The notes below the pieces were generated by a model that saw nothing but the letters and a program-made list of their open reading frames with translations, had not been told where the DNA came from and made no database searches. 64,000 bases of DNA from Hippopus hippopus (taxonomy: Eukaryota > Mollusca > Bivalvia > Cardiida > Cardiidae): contig OX328112.1 in the NCBI GenBank assembly GCA_946811185.2, forward strand, positions 124,001 to 188,000. The letters run 5' to 3'. Made by a program: the position numbers and the translations under genes. Positions 50,140 through 61,599 of this stretch are shown here, one piece after another. How positions within the stretch are numbered: position 1 is the stretch's first letter; each line of letters starts with the position of its first letter.

Positions 50140-50310
50140 GGCTTGATTATGGCCAAATTTAACATAGCATTTGCAAACAACAAATAATTGTTGATGTAAA
50201 GAAATAGCTTGTCTTTACAAGCCTAGAAAACACTGTGGGAAAAGGAGAAAATGCTGGCTACCAGCATTTTCTCCTTTTCTCACAAATGTTTTCAATTACT
50301 TTTCATTTTG
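50140..50310 (+). mobile_element. TH1 remnant
   Basis: ACATAGCATTTGCAAACAAC and hairpin GGGAAAAGGAGAAAATGCTGG-CTA-CCAGC with both arms; ends lost. Confidence 0.65.
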
Positions 50311-50513
50311 AGGTTTAGCCAGTCAGAATTTATGCTACTTTCAATTTTAGAAAATCTTGAAGAGTCATGAAGACTAAGAATACTCTTAAGAATGGTTGGT
50401 GAATACAGACACTAGATCTCTATGATCATGATCCGTCCACCACCCACCTTCCCCCCCGCGTTCTTCGAGTATATAAAGTATTATCTAAGAGTACTTTTCA
50501 ATAAACCTGTTAC

Positions 50514-50536
50514 CTCTCTCTCTCTCTCTCTCTCTA
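50514..50536 (+). repeat. (CT)n microsatellite
   Basis: About eleven CT units after ATAAACCTGTTAC. Confidence 0.85.
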
Positions 50537-50737
50537 CTTTTTTCATTCTTTGATCGGAAAGGAGCCCGAGAGTCATCCAACACTGCTTCGTTAAAAAGCG
50601 TAATGTCTTCAATGTAAGACATTTGACACACTCGTGAACTTCAAAAGATGTTTCACTTATAAGTTATTTAACCGTTTTTAGACTAGCTTCGCTAGTCTAT
50701 AGGCATCCAGATTGACTCAGATGCAATGTAAACAAAA

Positions 50738-51363
50738 AACTAGAGGCGCTTGAGCGCCTGTATCGCTCCACAGGCCTAATATTTCTATAATGGCGAAAGG
50801 AAGTTTTTAACAATTATCATTCAATCCTGCATTTTAGCTCACTGAAGAAAGAATTTGGTAGACAACCACCATAGGAACTTACCTGCAAAACAACAATGAA
50901 ATCCAATGAATAGTTTTAGAGAAGAAATTTTTCAAAGATTTTACTTTATACCATAAAAGGAAAATGAGTCTCCCATAAAAGCCATGTTTTTTGACAGATC
51001 TTTTTTTTTTTAAGGAATTCTGTAAACCTGTATCTAAGGAACATTCCTGCAAAATAATAATGCTATCCAAAGAGCGGTTTGGGAGGAGAAGATTTTTAAA
51101 GGTTTTTTACTTTGGTTGCCATGGCAATCAGAATTCTTCATGGAACACAATTATTTGAAGGAATTTGAAAGAGGACCACCAAAGGAACATTCCTGTGAAA
51201 TTTGGTAAAAATCCAGTCAATAGTTTCTGAGAAGAAGATTTTTAAAGAAAAAGTTTACGGACGCACGCACGGACGAACGGACGGACGGACGGAAGGACGG
51301 ACGCACGACGGACACAACGCCATGACAATAGCTCGCTGGCCTTCGGCCAGTGGAGCTAAAAAA
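50738..51363 (+). mobile_element. Hairpin-ended element B, 626 bp
   Basis: 5' ACTAGAGGCGCTTGAGCGCC stem then ATCGCTCCAC. The interior has two similar halves (ACCACCATAGGAAC and ACCACCAAAGGAACATTCC, GTTGCCATGGCAA). 3' CGGACGGACGGACGGA tract, stem CTGGCC-TTC-GGCCAG (51336-51350), TGGAGCTAAAA. No protein. Confidence 0.7.
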
Positions 51364-51800
51364 AACCCCACAGTTGCCAAATACTGCCTCACAGAAAAAT
51401 ATAATTCTTTGTTAGCTATCTTAATTCTGTCATATATGAAAATTTTGACAAAAACCACAAAATCTCTACCTTCCCGATTTGAATATGTTCACTTAAAAAG
51501 TAATAGACTGAACGATATGGCACTGATAAGGGACAAGATGTTTGCTTATATGTAAATTAAGTGACCTATGCAAATCAGGCTCAGACACATACATGTATTC
51601 CTACAACACAGTAACGTTATCGATGAATCTAAAAATAGATACACCTAGGTAACTTGTAGCAAATCCCAGCTACATTACGCTCACTGGACAGGGAACCCGT
51701 GCCATTCCTTCAGTCATTCATTATCAAGATCATTGTGTAAAGCGAGAATGATATCTTTAACTGTTATTTTACGTCTCTGTATATTAAGTGTACCATGCAA
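51364..51800. other. No gene recognised
   Basis: Unique sequence; a plus-strand frame running from element B to 51555 begins inside the repeat and has no support. Confidence 0.4.
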
Positions 51801-51802
51801 TC

Positions 51803-52009
51803 ACAAGTTTTAACAAAACTGGGGAAGATACCCCGAGAAACCATTGCGGGTAAAGCAGAAAATGCTGATAACCAGCATTTTTTCCATTTCCCACATTGCT
51901 TTCTGCCCGTTTAGAATCAGGTTTCATCTATTGAGCCACATTAACCTTTATAGTTTGGAACAGCTTTGAGTTTGGACGAGTGAAAATTTTTCGTTTTGTA
52001 AAGAGTTAA
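51803..52009 (-). mobile_element. TH1 MITE, reverse, diverged
   Basis: AAGTTTTAACAAAACTGGGG, hairpin AGAAAATGCTGATAACCAGC, end GTAAAGAGTTAA. Confidence 0.65.
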
Positions 52010-52129
52010 ATAGTTTACATCTTGTGCTGTTGATTAACTATATAATCCAGTTTAAGTTTAATACTTAAACTGCAAAAAAAATCAAGCTGATATTAAAAAC
52101 CTGAATATTACTATTTCAAAGTTATACTG

Positions 52130-52220
52130 TACAGAAAAAAATATACTTATATCAGACAGTGTAAAACCAAGATCAGACTGCAGTCTGCGCAGTCTGATCT
52201 TAATCTACATCGTCCATCTG
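52130..52220. mobile_element. TH2 hairpin
   Basis: AAGATCAGACTGCAGTCTGC and GCAGTCTGATCTTAATC with GACAGTG/CATCGTCC flanks. Confidence 0.55.
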
Positions 52221-52709
52221 TCTGTTCTTCCGTCCGGACATATATCTTCTAAAATCCTTAAAAAAATGGTGAAACGTTTTACATGTGTTCTTTTAGATAG
52301 TCCACCGATATAATTATTTTTTCAATTGATGCTGTGTCATGGAAAAAGGGGGCTTGATGTATATTAACTTTACGGACCAATATCTCTTTAATATGGTGGC
52401 ATATTTCTGCCGCGAGATACGAGATAGCTATCATGATAATTTAAGAGAATTATCGTGATAAAACAAAAAAATTCACGATAAAAATATCACAATAATGCAA
52501 ACTCTTATCATGATTTTTTTTGCTTTCGTGCCCACAACTGACATTCATGATACCTATAATTAGATACGGTTTCGGAATACTTTCGTATACAACCTTATGA
52601 ATTCTCCTTTCCCCTGTACGGTTTCAAAGTTGTTCGTAGGAGGCATTTCGAGTCGTCTTTGTGATTTTACAGGTCTCTATCATTCGGGCATTGTCAAAAT
52701 TTACCAATT

Positions 52710-53130
52710 AAGCTACAATTGTTAATTTGATGTTTCGAAATTTTACTGACTGCAATCTTATTAAAGGGTAACTCCACACCAAAATTTTCATTTCAAAATC
52801 GGATAAAACGACACTAGAGTATGTTAACAAAAATCTTGTTAACGTTCTGTGATGCTTACTCCACGAGATATAGAGGTTTAAACTTTCGGATTTTCACCTG
52901 TGTGAAAGTCGCTAATTGAAAAGCTACAATTGTTAATTGACGATTCGAAATTTTACTGACTGCAATCTTATTAAAGGGTAACTCCACACCAAAATTTTCA
53001 TTTCAAAATCGGATAAAACGACACTAGAGTATGTTAACAAAAATCTTGTTAACGTTCTGTGATGCTTACTCCACGATATATAGAGGTTTAAACTTTCGGA
53101 TTTTCACCTGTGTGAAAGTCGCTAATTGAA
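52710..53130 (+). repeat. About 211-bp tandem duplication over the element end
   Basis: AAGCTACAATTGTTAATT through GTGTGAAAGTCGCTAATTGAAAA occurs twice (52710-52920 and 52921-53130), including outside flank, TTAA and the first about 160 bp of the element. Nearly identical, hence recent. Confidence 0.9.
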
Positions 53131-53300
53131 AAAACCGTGACTTCCGGTAGTTTGCCGTGATCTCACAAGTGTGAGAAGATAATTATAGTCGCTATATATG
53201 AACTAACACAGAAAATTGAGAAAACTGCATGATGTTTATAAAGATATAAATCGCTATTTCATGTTTCAATCACTTGTGTACTGCAGAGTTTCAATCTCTA

Positions 53301-53790
53301 TAGCCCCCGTCACACCAAACTAGGTCTTACAACGTCTTAACCCGTCCTGACATAATCGGAAAACGGGTTACGGTCGGGGATGAACGTATAATTTTGGCCT
53401 GATAATGGCTGAAGCCCCCTATCTCACCAAACCTATTCCCAGAAAGTCTTAACCCGGTCAACAAAATCGAAAAACTGGCTGGGATAGGACATGTAATTTC
53501 GGTCGGTAAAATGCAAACGCACTGCAGGTTATTGCCCGACCGCACTGCGTCTCTAATAGGATCGAAGTACAGCAGTTCCGTTCGTAGTAAGTCCATCTCG
53601 CTTTAAGTACGTTGTTACTCCGTCTAATCACAGGACGGGATGGATGGCAAAAAAATTTGAGCAGGCTCAAAGTTCTGGAGCACCCTTCGTAAAAGGATAC
53701 TAATACGCCCACTTCTTCTGAAGACAGTTTCAGTCCGATCAGCAAAAAAATTCGGAACAGAGTGAGAACGAGTTTGGCGTGACGGGGGTA
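53301..53790. mobile_element. TIR element inserted in copy 2, 490 bp
   Basis: TAGCCCCCGTCACACCAAAC at left and GTTTGGCGTGACGGGGGTA at right, flanked by TA (53299-53300, 53791-53792). Copy 1 has the empty site, where AGTCTCTATGGCTCTTAC (inverse of 31312-31329) runs straight through. TA target fits Tc1/mariner-type mobilisation. No frame (the 89- and 118-codon minus frames are chance). Confidence 0.9.
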
Positions 53791-55040
53791 TATCGCTCTT
53801 ACATCTACAATCAAAGGAAAGAAATTTTGAATGAATTAGCTTAGTGGAGAAAGTACTTATAAAAAGGAATAGTTATTCTTCTGGTAACGAACATAAATAT
53901 TTTGAAATTTATCTCTTGATGTTATTTCATTTGTACCACTACCTAATCAACGAGTTGTAATAGATAAATATAAAAAAAGAAATAATAAATCAAGATAATT
54001 GAATCATGCCAAAATTCTCTTCTACTAGGTCGTAGAAGGAAGAAGGAACGTTGCAATGTGAAAAGGAAATCATTCTAGTTAATTTCTAAGGCTGTTTCTA
54101 CCAAATATAGGACACCGTCGATCATTTAACGGTCTACAAATCCTGCGCAGTCTGATCTTGATCTACACCATCAGTGTCAGCATTTTACGTGTCTCCTTCA
54201 GCTTGGAAAGAATTAAAAGCCTTGATCTGCCTTAGAAATCTTATCCTCTCTTTAACATTCACGAACAACATGAAATCCAGCACATATCCTGAATTTGCTG
54301 TTAAAGTTAAAAAAAATTTTTTTCACTCGATCTTCATTTATTTTCCTACGTGCTTTTTTTTCATAATCTCAAATTTGTTTCTTTCATCAACAACAACGTT
54401 AAAAGATTGTCTGAATTGCCTCCTGCCTTCCTGTCCTCCATATCATGCAGTAAACATTTTTGTTCGTCTGCAAAATACAGGGTCAGTCCATTTCCTAAAT
54501 ACTGAGACATGTAAGGCGTACAATTTAAAAGGAAATACCAACGTGGACAAAAATTGTTTAACTGTCTTCTCCCGTGTTTCTCCCCGTAATCATATACGAG
54601 ATAAGAGATGCTGACCATACAAGCAGCGTAAATTAAAAATTTATAACTGCGTACAAACTTTACACAAAATTTTAGTGCGCCAACCTTTTATCTTTAGAAA
54701 AGAATTGTGTGTTCCATCCATGTACAAGGACAAAGGGTTAATTCGGTGCCTCTTTTGTGATGATATCGCACCGTTGTGGTCTGACATATTTTTTTTTACC
54801 CAGCTTGCAGGTTGAGGTTAACAAGCACTTGTCATAAACATGTCATGTACAAAGTTACTCTTTTGTTTTCACGACCATATTGAACCCTTTTTCGTAAATA
54901 ATGTAAATGGAATTTGGAATTTTACACAGGTTAAATGGGTAAGTCGAACGTCATAACTTTTGTATTTTCCTCATTCATACGATCTTAAATTAAAAAAAAA
55001 AAAAACAACGCATAATCTGCTTGTCGAATTTCTTTTCTAA

Positions 55041-55080
<40 letters not shown>
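55041..55080 (+). repeat. (CT)n microsatellite in copy 2
   Basis: About 20 CT units; homologous to the interrupted (GA)n in copy 1. Confidence 0.9.
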
Positions 55081-55082
<2 letters not shown>

Positions 55083-56179
55083 GAAAGAGATGGATAATCA
55101 ACAGTGAATTTACCATTTATTGCTTGCCTCATTTAAATTTTTGTGGGGCCCCAAGGCTGCTGAGCGCAACTCAATGACCTTTTGCGAACAGTGTATATTA
55201 AGATCAGACTGCAAAGAACATGCAATCTGATCTTATGTACAGTGTCCAATGCGGAAACATCTATTTTTGTTTCTCCAAAAACTAGCACTATTCAAAATTT
55301 TGCAATCGGCATGAAGGTTTATTTAACCTTTTGAGGATTAATGGTAGATCTGATATTAAGCCATGTCATTTAGTTCAGACAGACAGACAGACAGCAGACT
55401 GACAAATAAATAGTCATCTCCTGGCTCGAAATAGTGCTTAAACTCGGCACCCGGCATACGATAGGGATTTTTGTGACGAAAAAAGTCGTCTCCTGACATG
55501 AGGGAGGATAAGGCTGAGAGAAAAAAAGTCAGCATCAGATCAAATTAACAGTACACAGAAGCCGAAATAAGAGTGGCATCACATCCGGTTTATCGAACAT
55601 TTCACAAACTCACACAGGTGTGCAAACCACATCTTAGCTTAAAACTCTCTTTCTACGATAGACATTGAAATGCGGTTTTTCTATTTTAAGATGGTTTTCA
55701 TTTAAGGATTCATATGTCCAAAAAAGAGATTTTGGCTGTAGTTGCCCTTTAAGTCAAAACTACCGAGTTCATCCAAATGATGAATTTTCTATTTATAGAT
55801 ATCGAGAAACGGATAAAACTATCACAATAATTTTATCTCGCATGTCAGCTTCGAGCACGGTGGAGAAATTTTGCGATAAAATATTAAGTTTATCGTGATA
55901 TTTTTATCATGAAACTTTTCACGATCTTGATAAGATTTCCAGGAAACTTTTAATTTATCGCGATAATTTACCAAAATTATCATGATAGCTATCTCGTATC
56001 TCGTGGCAGAAATATGCCACCATACTTTAACTAGATCTACTGGTCAAAATTTTATGAACCTTCATATTTATATTGTTTATTATAAACCATAGACAAGCAT
56101 TATTTGTTATCATTTAATGAAATGCCATGTTGTGATAAAAGGGGTCTTAATGTAAAATTTTGTTGTGGACCAATAACAA

Positions 56180-56540
56180 AAAGGCCACGTGTACATGCAA
56201 AACGCGATACCTCTTGCATGTTTCTATCAAAAAAGTCTTTTATTTGGCGGGAGATATCATTTCAACGAATATCTTGTTTTCAATGAAAGTTAACAAACAA
56301 GGTTTTCATAGTTTTTCTTATTTTCCCAAGTTAGTAGTCAAGTGCGTTGGGTAAAATCAATGGATTGAACTGGATGCAGATTGGACTTGATAACCGGAAT
56401 CAGCCTGTTGTACTGGAATGGACTCAAACCTTAATTTTACAATTTTGCTTAAATCTTGTATAAACCAACCAAGTTTTATCTTTACTACTGTTACGGCAGA
56501 CCACCCCTTCATGCATGGCTTCGCCCGATTTAAAGACAAT
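56180..56540. other. No gene recognised
   Basis: Short frames only; no repeat family noticed. Confidence 0.4.
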
Positions 56541-56561
56541 TCCTAACGACTGCGTTAGGGA

Positions 56562-56657
56562 GATATCTCTTTAGCTTAGTGGTTATGGTGTTGGTCTTTT
56601 AAACCTCGAAAAACGAGGATATTTGTCCGCACGGGTTCGAATCCCGCCAGGTGCGGT
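56562..56657 (+). tRNA. tRNA-like sequence (pseudo-tRNA or SINE head)
   Basis: Box A TAGCTTAGTGG (56572-56582) and a perfect box B GGTTCGAATCC (56634-56644) within T-arm CGGGTTCGAATCCCG. Between them is a long arm with stem CTCG-AAAAA-CGAG (56605-56617), as in class II tRNAs. An acceptor stem cannot be paired convincingly and the anticodon stem is weak (TTT loop). More likely a tRNA pseudogene or SINE promoter than a functional tRNA. Confidence 0.4.
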
Positions 56658-56699
56658 TTGTAGTTCAGCTATGCATTTGTTGCGAACTTTCATGTTCGT

Positions 56700-57035
56700 A
56701 AGAACTACAGCCACTTATTTCAAATTCGCTAGTCTGTAAGTACTTTCAGTACTTTGATTATTATATTACAGCGATTTCACCGTTAATAACAACACTAGTG
56801 ATGATAAATACGGTATTCAAATTATCACTAGTGACGATATAGTGTTAGAATATTTGCCGGAACTACTTTTTTGCTCATATTGTACCTTTCTTGACAATAA
56901 TGAAAATAAAAAAAAGGTAAATTAGGATTAAAATAAATTGGATAATCAACAGGTTGTGTGTGATATTAAAAATCTGTAACTAAAATGCGGTTTTCATGCG
57001 GTTTTTTTCTGTCACTTTCCATTTTTGGGGACGAA
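56700..57035. other. No gene; small inverted pair
   Basis: ACACTAGTGATGATAAATACGG and TATCACTAGTGACGATATAGTG form an imperfect inverted pair near 56790-56845. Confidence 0.4.
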
Positions 57036-57610
57036 CCCGAGTATAATTTACGGGTCTCCCTACGAGTATAATTTACGGGTCTCCCTAAAAAGCGTCTACA
57101 AGCATCTACAAGTATCTACAAGCGTCTACAAGCCTCTAGTAGGTTTTTTAAACCAAATTTACATAAAAAGTGTTAAGATACATGACTTCAATCACATGCT
57201 GCCCACTTTCACATTATATTTTACATTTAAATGGGCATTGTACGTAAGAATATTGGCCGGTGTGCGTACGTTTTACTATGAAGCAAAAACTACAAGCGTC
57301 TACCAGCGTCTACAAACGTCTGAAAGTCTCTAGTAGGTTTTCTTAACCAAATGTGCATAAAAAATATAAAAATACACGTCTTAAATTAAATTCTGCCCAC
57401 TTCCACAGTAAATTTCGACATTCAAATGGACAATATTCGCAGCAATACTGGCCGGTGTGCGTACGTTTTACTACAAAGCAAAAATCACGAACGTCTACCA
57501 GCGTCTACAAACGTCTAAAAGCCTCTAGTAGATTTTCTAAACCAAATGTGCATAAAAAATATACATGTCTTAAATTAAAGCCTGCCCACTTCCACAGTAG
57601 ATTTCGATAT

Positions 57611-57839
57611 TTAACACCTTACCAGACGACAGTATTTTAGACTGGTCCAAATTGAAAGCACTTGCAGGTGAAAAAATAAACATAACTCAAAACTTGAAAT
57701 ATGTTTCCAGCAGGGTAGAAAACATTGTGGGAAAAGGAGAAAATGCTGGTTACCAGCATTTTCTCCTTTTCCAACAATGGTTTCAAAAGGCTTCTATCTC
57801 AGGGTCGTAAAAACCAGGGATTGTTTGGTAAAGGGTTAA
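57611..57839 (+). mobile_element. TH1 MITE with readable empty site
   Basis: TTAACACCTTACCAGACG to GTTTGGTAAAGGGTTAA. The parallel unit at 57405-57430 reads CGACATTCAAATGGACA where this one reads CGATAT-TTAA-[MITE]-TTAA-ATGGACA, so one TTAA-like target was duplicated. Confidence 0.9.
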
Positions 57840-58209
57840 ATGGACATTATACGTAGCGATTTTGGCCGGTATGCGTTCGTTTTACTATAGAACAAAAATC
57901 ACGAGCGTCTGCTAGCGTCTACAAATACATGCAAGGGCTACAAGTCTAAAAAAAAAAAAATCATTGCGCTTCTTCAAGGAAATTATTTCTTTGCGGTTTT
58001 GAAATATACGATGCGATTTTTTGTTATTCAATTCAACTGACTAGAAAATTTTTGATGCTTTTGTGGAACACGACTTATTGTTTAGGCACTAGCATTGTGG
58101 GAAAAGGATGAATTGCTCATTCAGATGTAATGTATTCTTTTTGTTGCATTAAATTTCGATGTCTATATAATAAACGATAAAACGCCAATTCTTATGTATC
58201 CTTATACTA

Positions 58210-58400
58210 CAGTGACTTTAGAAAACTAGTCATAGCTGCATTATCTCCTTTTCCCAAAATGTTTTGGAAAGGATTCTTGCCCAGGTTCGTTAAAAGTCTG
58301 CATTATGTGGTAAAGGGTTAAAATATCATGATTTATCTTAGACGGGACAGGGTCTGCATTATGTGGTAAAGCGTTAAATATCATGATTTATTTTAGAGGG
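58210..58400 (+). repeat. TH1 right ends, duplicated
   Basis: CTCCTTTTCCCAAAATG to GTGGTAAAGGGTTAA, then GTCTGCATTATGTGGTAAAG occurs again 60 bp on with ATATCATGATTTAT. Confidence 0.6.
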
Positions 58401-59034
58401 GACAGGATTTGAAATATGTCACTCGTATCTTCCGAAGTACATATAAGCCTACTTCAAGAATATTCAGCTTTGTACACTTGTAGGCGCTTGCAGGTATTTG
58501 TACACGCTGGAAGACGCTGGTATTTTTTGCTTCATAGTAAAACGTACGCACACCGGCCGATATTGCTACGTATAATGCTCATTTAAATGTCAAAATTTAC
58601 CGAGAAGGAGGGCAAAATTTGATTTCAGTCATGTATTTTTAAAATTTTTATGTACAATTGGCTTAGAAAATCTACAAGAGGCTTAAAGACGTTTGTAGAC
58701 GCTGGTAGACGCTCGTTGTTTTTGCTTCATGGTAAAACGTACGCACACCGGCCAATATTGTTACGTATAATGCCTACTTAAATGTCAAAATATACTGTGG
58801 AAGTGGGAAGAATTCAATTAAAGTCATGTATTTTTATATTTTTTTATGTACATTTGGTTTAAAAAACATACTAGAGGCTTGTAGACGCTTGTAGACACTT
58901 GTAGACGCTGTTTAGGGAGACCGTTTAAAAATGTAAAATGATTTTTTTTTAATGAAATGTACATCAAAAATGTAAAACGAAACATTTTTTTTAAGCAATG
59001 TAATATACATCATAAGTTACAAAGTGTAAATGAA

Positions 59035-59267
<233 letters not shown>

Positions 59268-59892
59268 TGGTATTAGGGAACTTTGTCAAAAATGTGGCTT
59301 CTGGGAACTACTCTTTCCAGGGAATATATAGTTCTTTTTCTACAATTATTTTATGTTCCCTGTTATGTAGACTATAAATATAGAAAGACATAAATTTCCT
59401 GAAATTTCAATATGAGAACAAATATGTAAACATATGCACTGCTTGATATACGAGGACATTGTCGGACTTATATACTCCTAAATACCTATGGTCCCATATG
59501 TCTCAGTGTTCCTATATATCTATGACAAACGTTTATATTTGTTAATTGCTTAACGTACTTTTCAGGTAAAAGAAAAATGTTTTCTTAAATTCAAACGTTA
59601 AAAACACAAAATAAATAAATAGCATCACATCCCTCCAACGTTAACAGTCGTTTAATTATTGAGCCGAAATAGCAGAACACAACGATGCACATCGGGTAGA
59701 ATAAATGCGATAACCTGATTGGTCAAATATCGATTTCCACGGATCCATGTATAAGCCGGTTTTATTATAAAGTTTGAAGCAAACATCTTTTGAAAAGTTT
59801 GGGACGAGATTATATTAATAACAAGAAAAAAAATCTCCCTTTTGCTTGTACTTTGATCTGTAGTGTGCAGATACATGTAACTTCATGTTGCT

Positions 59893-60412
59893 GAGCCTTT
59901 GTAGTGCAGTCGGTACCTAGCAATGCAGACTTGTGATTCAGGTGTCCCACCTTACACTGATTTAACCCTTTACCAAACAATCCCTGGTTTTTACGACCCT
60001 GAGATAGAAGCCTTTTGAAAACATTGTGGGGAAAGGAGAAAATGCTGGCAACCAGCATTTTCTCCTTTTCCAACAATGTTTTCTACCCTGCTGGAAACAA
60101 ATTGCAATTTTTGAGTTATGTTTATTTTGTAGTCTGCAGGTGCTTTCAATTTGGACCAGTCTAAAATTCCGTTGTTTGGTAAAGGGTTAAACCCCGGCTC
60201 GGCCAAATTTCTCTCCGATGATTGATGAAAAAGTGACCAAATTCATTTGTTTCTCACTGCTGGACTTTTGAGGAAGCAGTTCGTGGATTGGAAAGAATGT
60301 GTACTGTTGAAAAAATGCCAGGAACACATTAAGTGCACTGACTGCTGCGATATAACTCACAAACTGTTGAAAACATTGTTAAATACCAATCAATAAATCG
60401 ATGAAGTTTGTT
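59893..60412 (+). mobile_element. SINE split by a reverse TH1 copy
   Basis: Head GAGCCTTTGTAGTGCAGTCGG (59896 on) is left of TH1 59962-60190. ACCCCGGCTCGGCCAAATTTC ... GCACTGACTGCTGCGATATAAC and GTTGAAAACATTGTTAAATACC are right. Here the SINE is on the plus strand, unlike most others. Confidence 0.7.
59962..60190 (-). mobile_element. TH1 MITE, full length reverse, in SINE
   Basis: TTAACCCTTTACCAAAC / GTTTGGTAAAGGGTTAA exact 17-bp inverse ends. Hairpin GGAAAGGAGAAAATGCTGG-CAA-CCAGC. Confidence 0.9.
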
Positions 60413-60419
60413 AGTGTGA

Positions 60420-61380
60420 AGGCAACAATTGACAAACTATGCGGTGATCGAAAATTAGGGTATTCGCGTGACAATCCTCTCACATTTGTAGCGAGGCATC
60501 TTCGGGTCAAGGGATAGGCATTATCCTTTCTCTAAACCAAGGGTTACCATGTCATTCAGTAATATCAAGATGAAGGGATCAATACTAGAAACGAACTCGT
60601 GGCCCGAATCTGTATGAGATAGCAGTCAGTGGCTTCGAAAGGCTGTATCTTGGTCTTATGATTTGGCAGAAGAAGATTTTTGAAAGATTTCCTTTATAAC
60701 TCTAATGTTAATCATGTGACGCCCCCCCACCCCCCCACCCCCCTCTACCGCGGGGAGGGGCTATTTTTGACTCCAGAGCCATAATTTTTGCAATCCTGAT
60801 ATAGATTTATTGGTTGATACAAAATATTTGCCAAAGTTCTGAGCCTTAAGGTTTGCACAAAAAGGTTTTTGAAATGTTCGCTATATAACTATATAAAAAA
60901 TATAACCCCCGGGCTCCGCATTTTCTCATTAGCTGTAGGTAATACATTTTTGAAAATAACTGCATGCAATAAACAAATGGAAACAACATTGCAAAGACTC
61001 TTTGACATAGATAAAAGAAAAAACCCATTTGACAAACTGTGAAGTGAAACATTATGGTAGGTGTTATACTGTTTTTTTTGGAATTTTTGGTAAATCATAT
61101 ACGCCACGGTACTGGTATGTCAAACCAGAATTCGATCCATTTTCATAGGACTTTCTGGTATGTTTATGGAATTGCAACACTACGTAATGTGCTTTTAAAG
61201 ACTATTGTTGCAATATCAGCACCGTTATTTACTAGTATATAATAGTTATCGCACAACCATAAAATGCAAAAAGAGAATACATTCCCATATGATGTATATG
61301 AAAAAGGTGCGTAATATGGGAACAACCCCGTAAGTACCCATATATACAATATGGTATTTTAAGAACATAAATGTCTTCAT
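60420..61380. other. No gene; old repeat traces
   Basis: 60630-60890 has AGAAGATTTTTGAAAGATTT and GCCATAATTTTTGCAATCC wording like the arrays at 46.9-49.3 kb. A C-run/G-run block is at 60720-60765. The 60-75-codon frames have no support. Confidence 0.45.
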
Positions 61381-61386
61381 ATTTCT

Positions 61387-61597
61387 TTAACCCATTGGCT
61401 GCTAAGTGCGACTCACTGACCTTTTGCGGACAGTATAGATCAAGATCAGACTGCACAGAACGTGGAGTCTGACCTCTGATCTACACTGTCGCCTAAAGAG
61501 ATGTTGATCCCGAAAACGTAACTTTGAATTAGCAATATTTGGGTTTTAACTATCGAAAGGAAAATTTCACTTTAGTTACTTAGCAGGATAAGGGTTA
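61387..61597 (+). mobile_element. TH2 MITE, most complete copy
   Basis: TTAACCCATTGGCTGCTAAG at left and CTTAGCAGGATAAGGGTTAA at right, TTAA on both sides, 211 bp. Hairpin AGATCAAGATCAGACTGCAC / inverse in the first half, after ACTCACTGACCTTTTGCGG. Confidence 0.85.
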
Positions 61598-61599
61598 AT

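Larger units (their letters stand above)
52765..55748 (-). mobile_element. 2.2-kb TTAA-flanked element, copy 2 (inverted)
   Basis: TTAA|AGGGTAACTCCACACC at left (52761-52764; repeated at 52971) and GGCTGTAGTTGCCCT|TTAA at right (55749-55752). Collinear with copy 1 in inverse order: GACTTTCACACAGGTG side, (CT)n 55041-55080, AGATCAGACTGC hairpin 55200-55240, TTTTTGTGACGAAAAAAG. Longer than copy 1 because of the duplication and the insertion 53301-53790. Confidence 0.8.
52335..56170. mobile_element. Outer inverted-repeat element holding 2.2-kb copy 2
   Basis: CATGGAAAAAGGGGGCTTGATG at left and TAAAAGGGGTCTTAATGTA at right are inverse. Inward, TATTTCTGCCGCGAGATACG pairs with CGTATCTCGTGGCAGAAATA, followed on both sides by TTATCGTGATA-type palindromic words. 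The 2.2-kb element lies between the arms (52765-55748), so it inserted into this one. Confidence 0.7.
57076..58922. mobile_element. Foldback element, 1.85 kb, with GCGTCTACAA subrepeats
   Basis: CGGGTCTCCCTAAAAAGCG at left is the inverse of the right end (CGCTGTTTAGGGAGACCG). The left arm has three units of about 190 bp, each with GCGTCTACAA clusters, CTCTAGTAGG and GGCCGGTGTGCGTACG. The right arm (58466-58922) carries the same units inverted. A TH1 copy (57611-57839) is inserted in the left arm. No protein. Similar to FB/Galileo-type or MULE-like foldbacks in structure only. Confidence 0.8.

Noticed and set aside
53327..53814. Minus-strand frames of 89 and 118 codons
   Set aside because: They span the ends of the 490-bp TIR element and overlap each other; no similarity to a transposase is visible.
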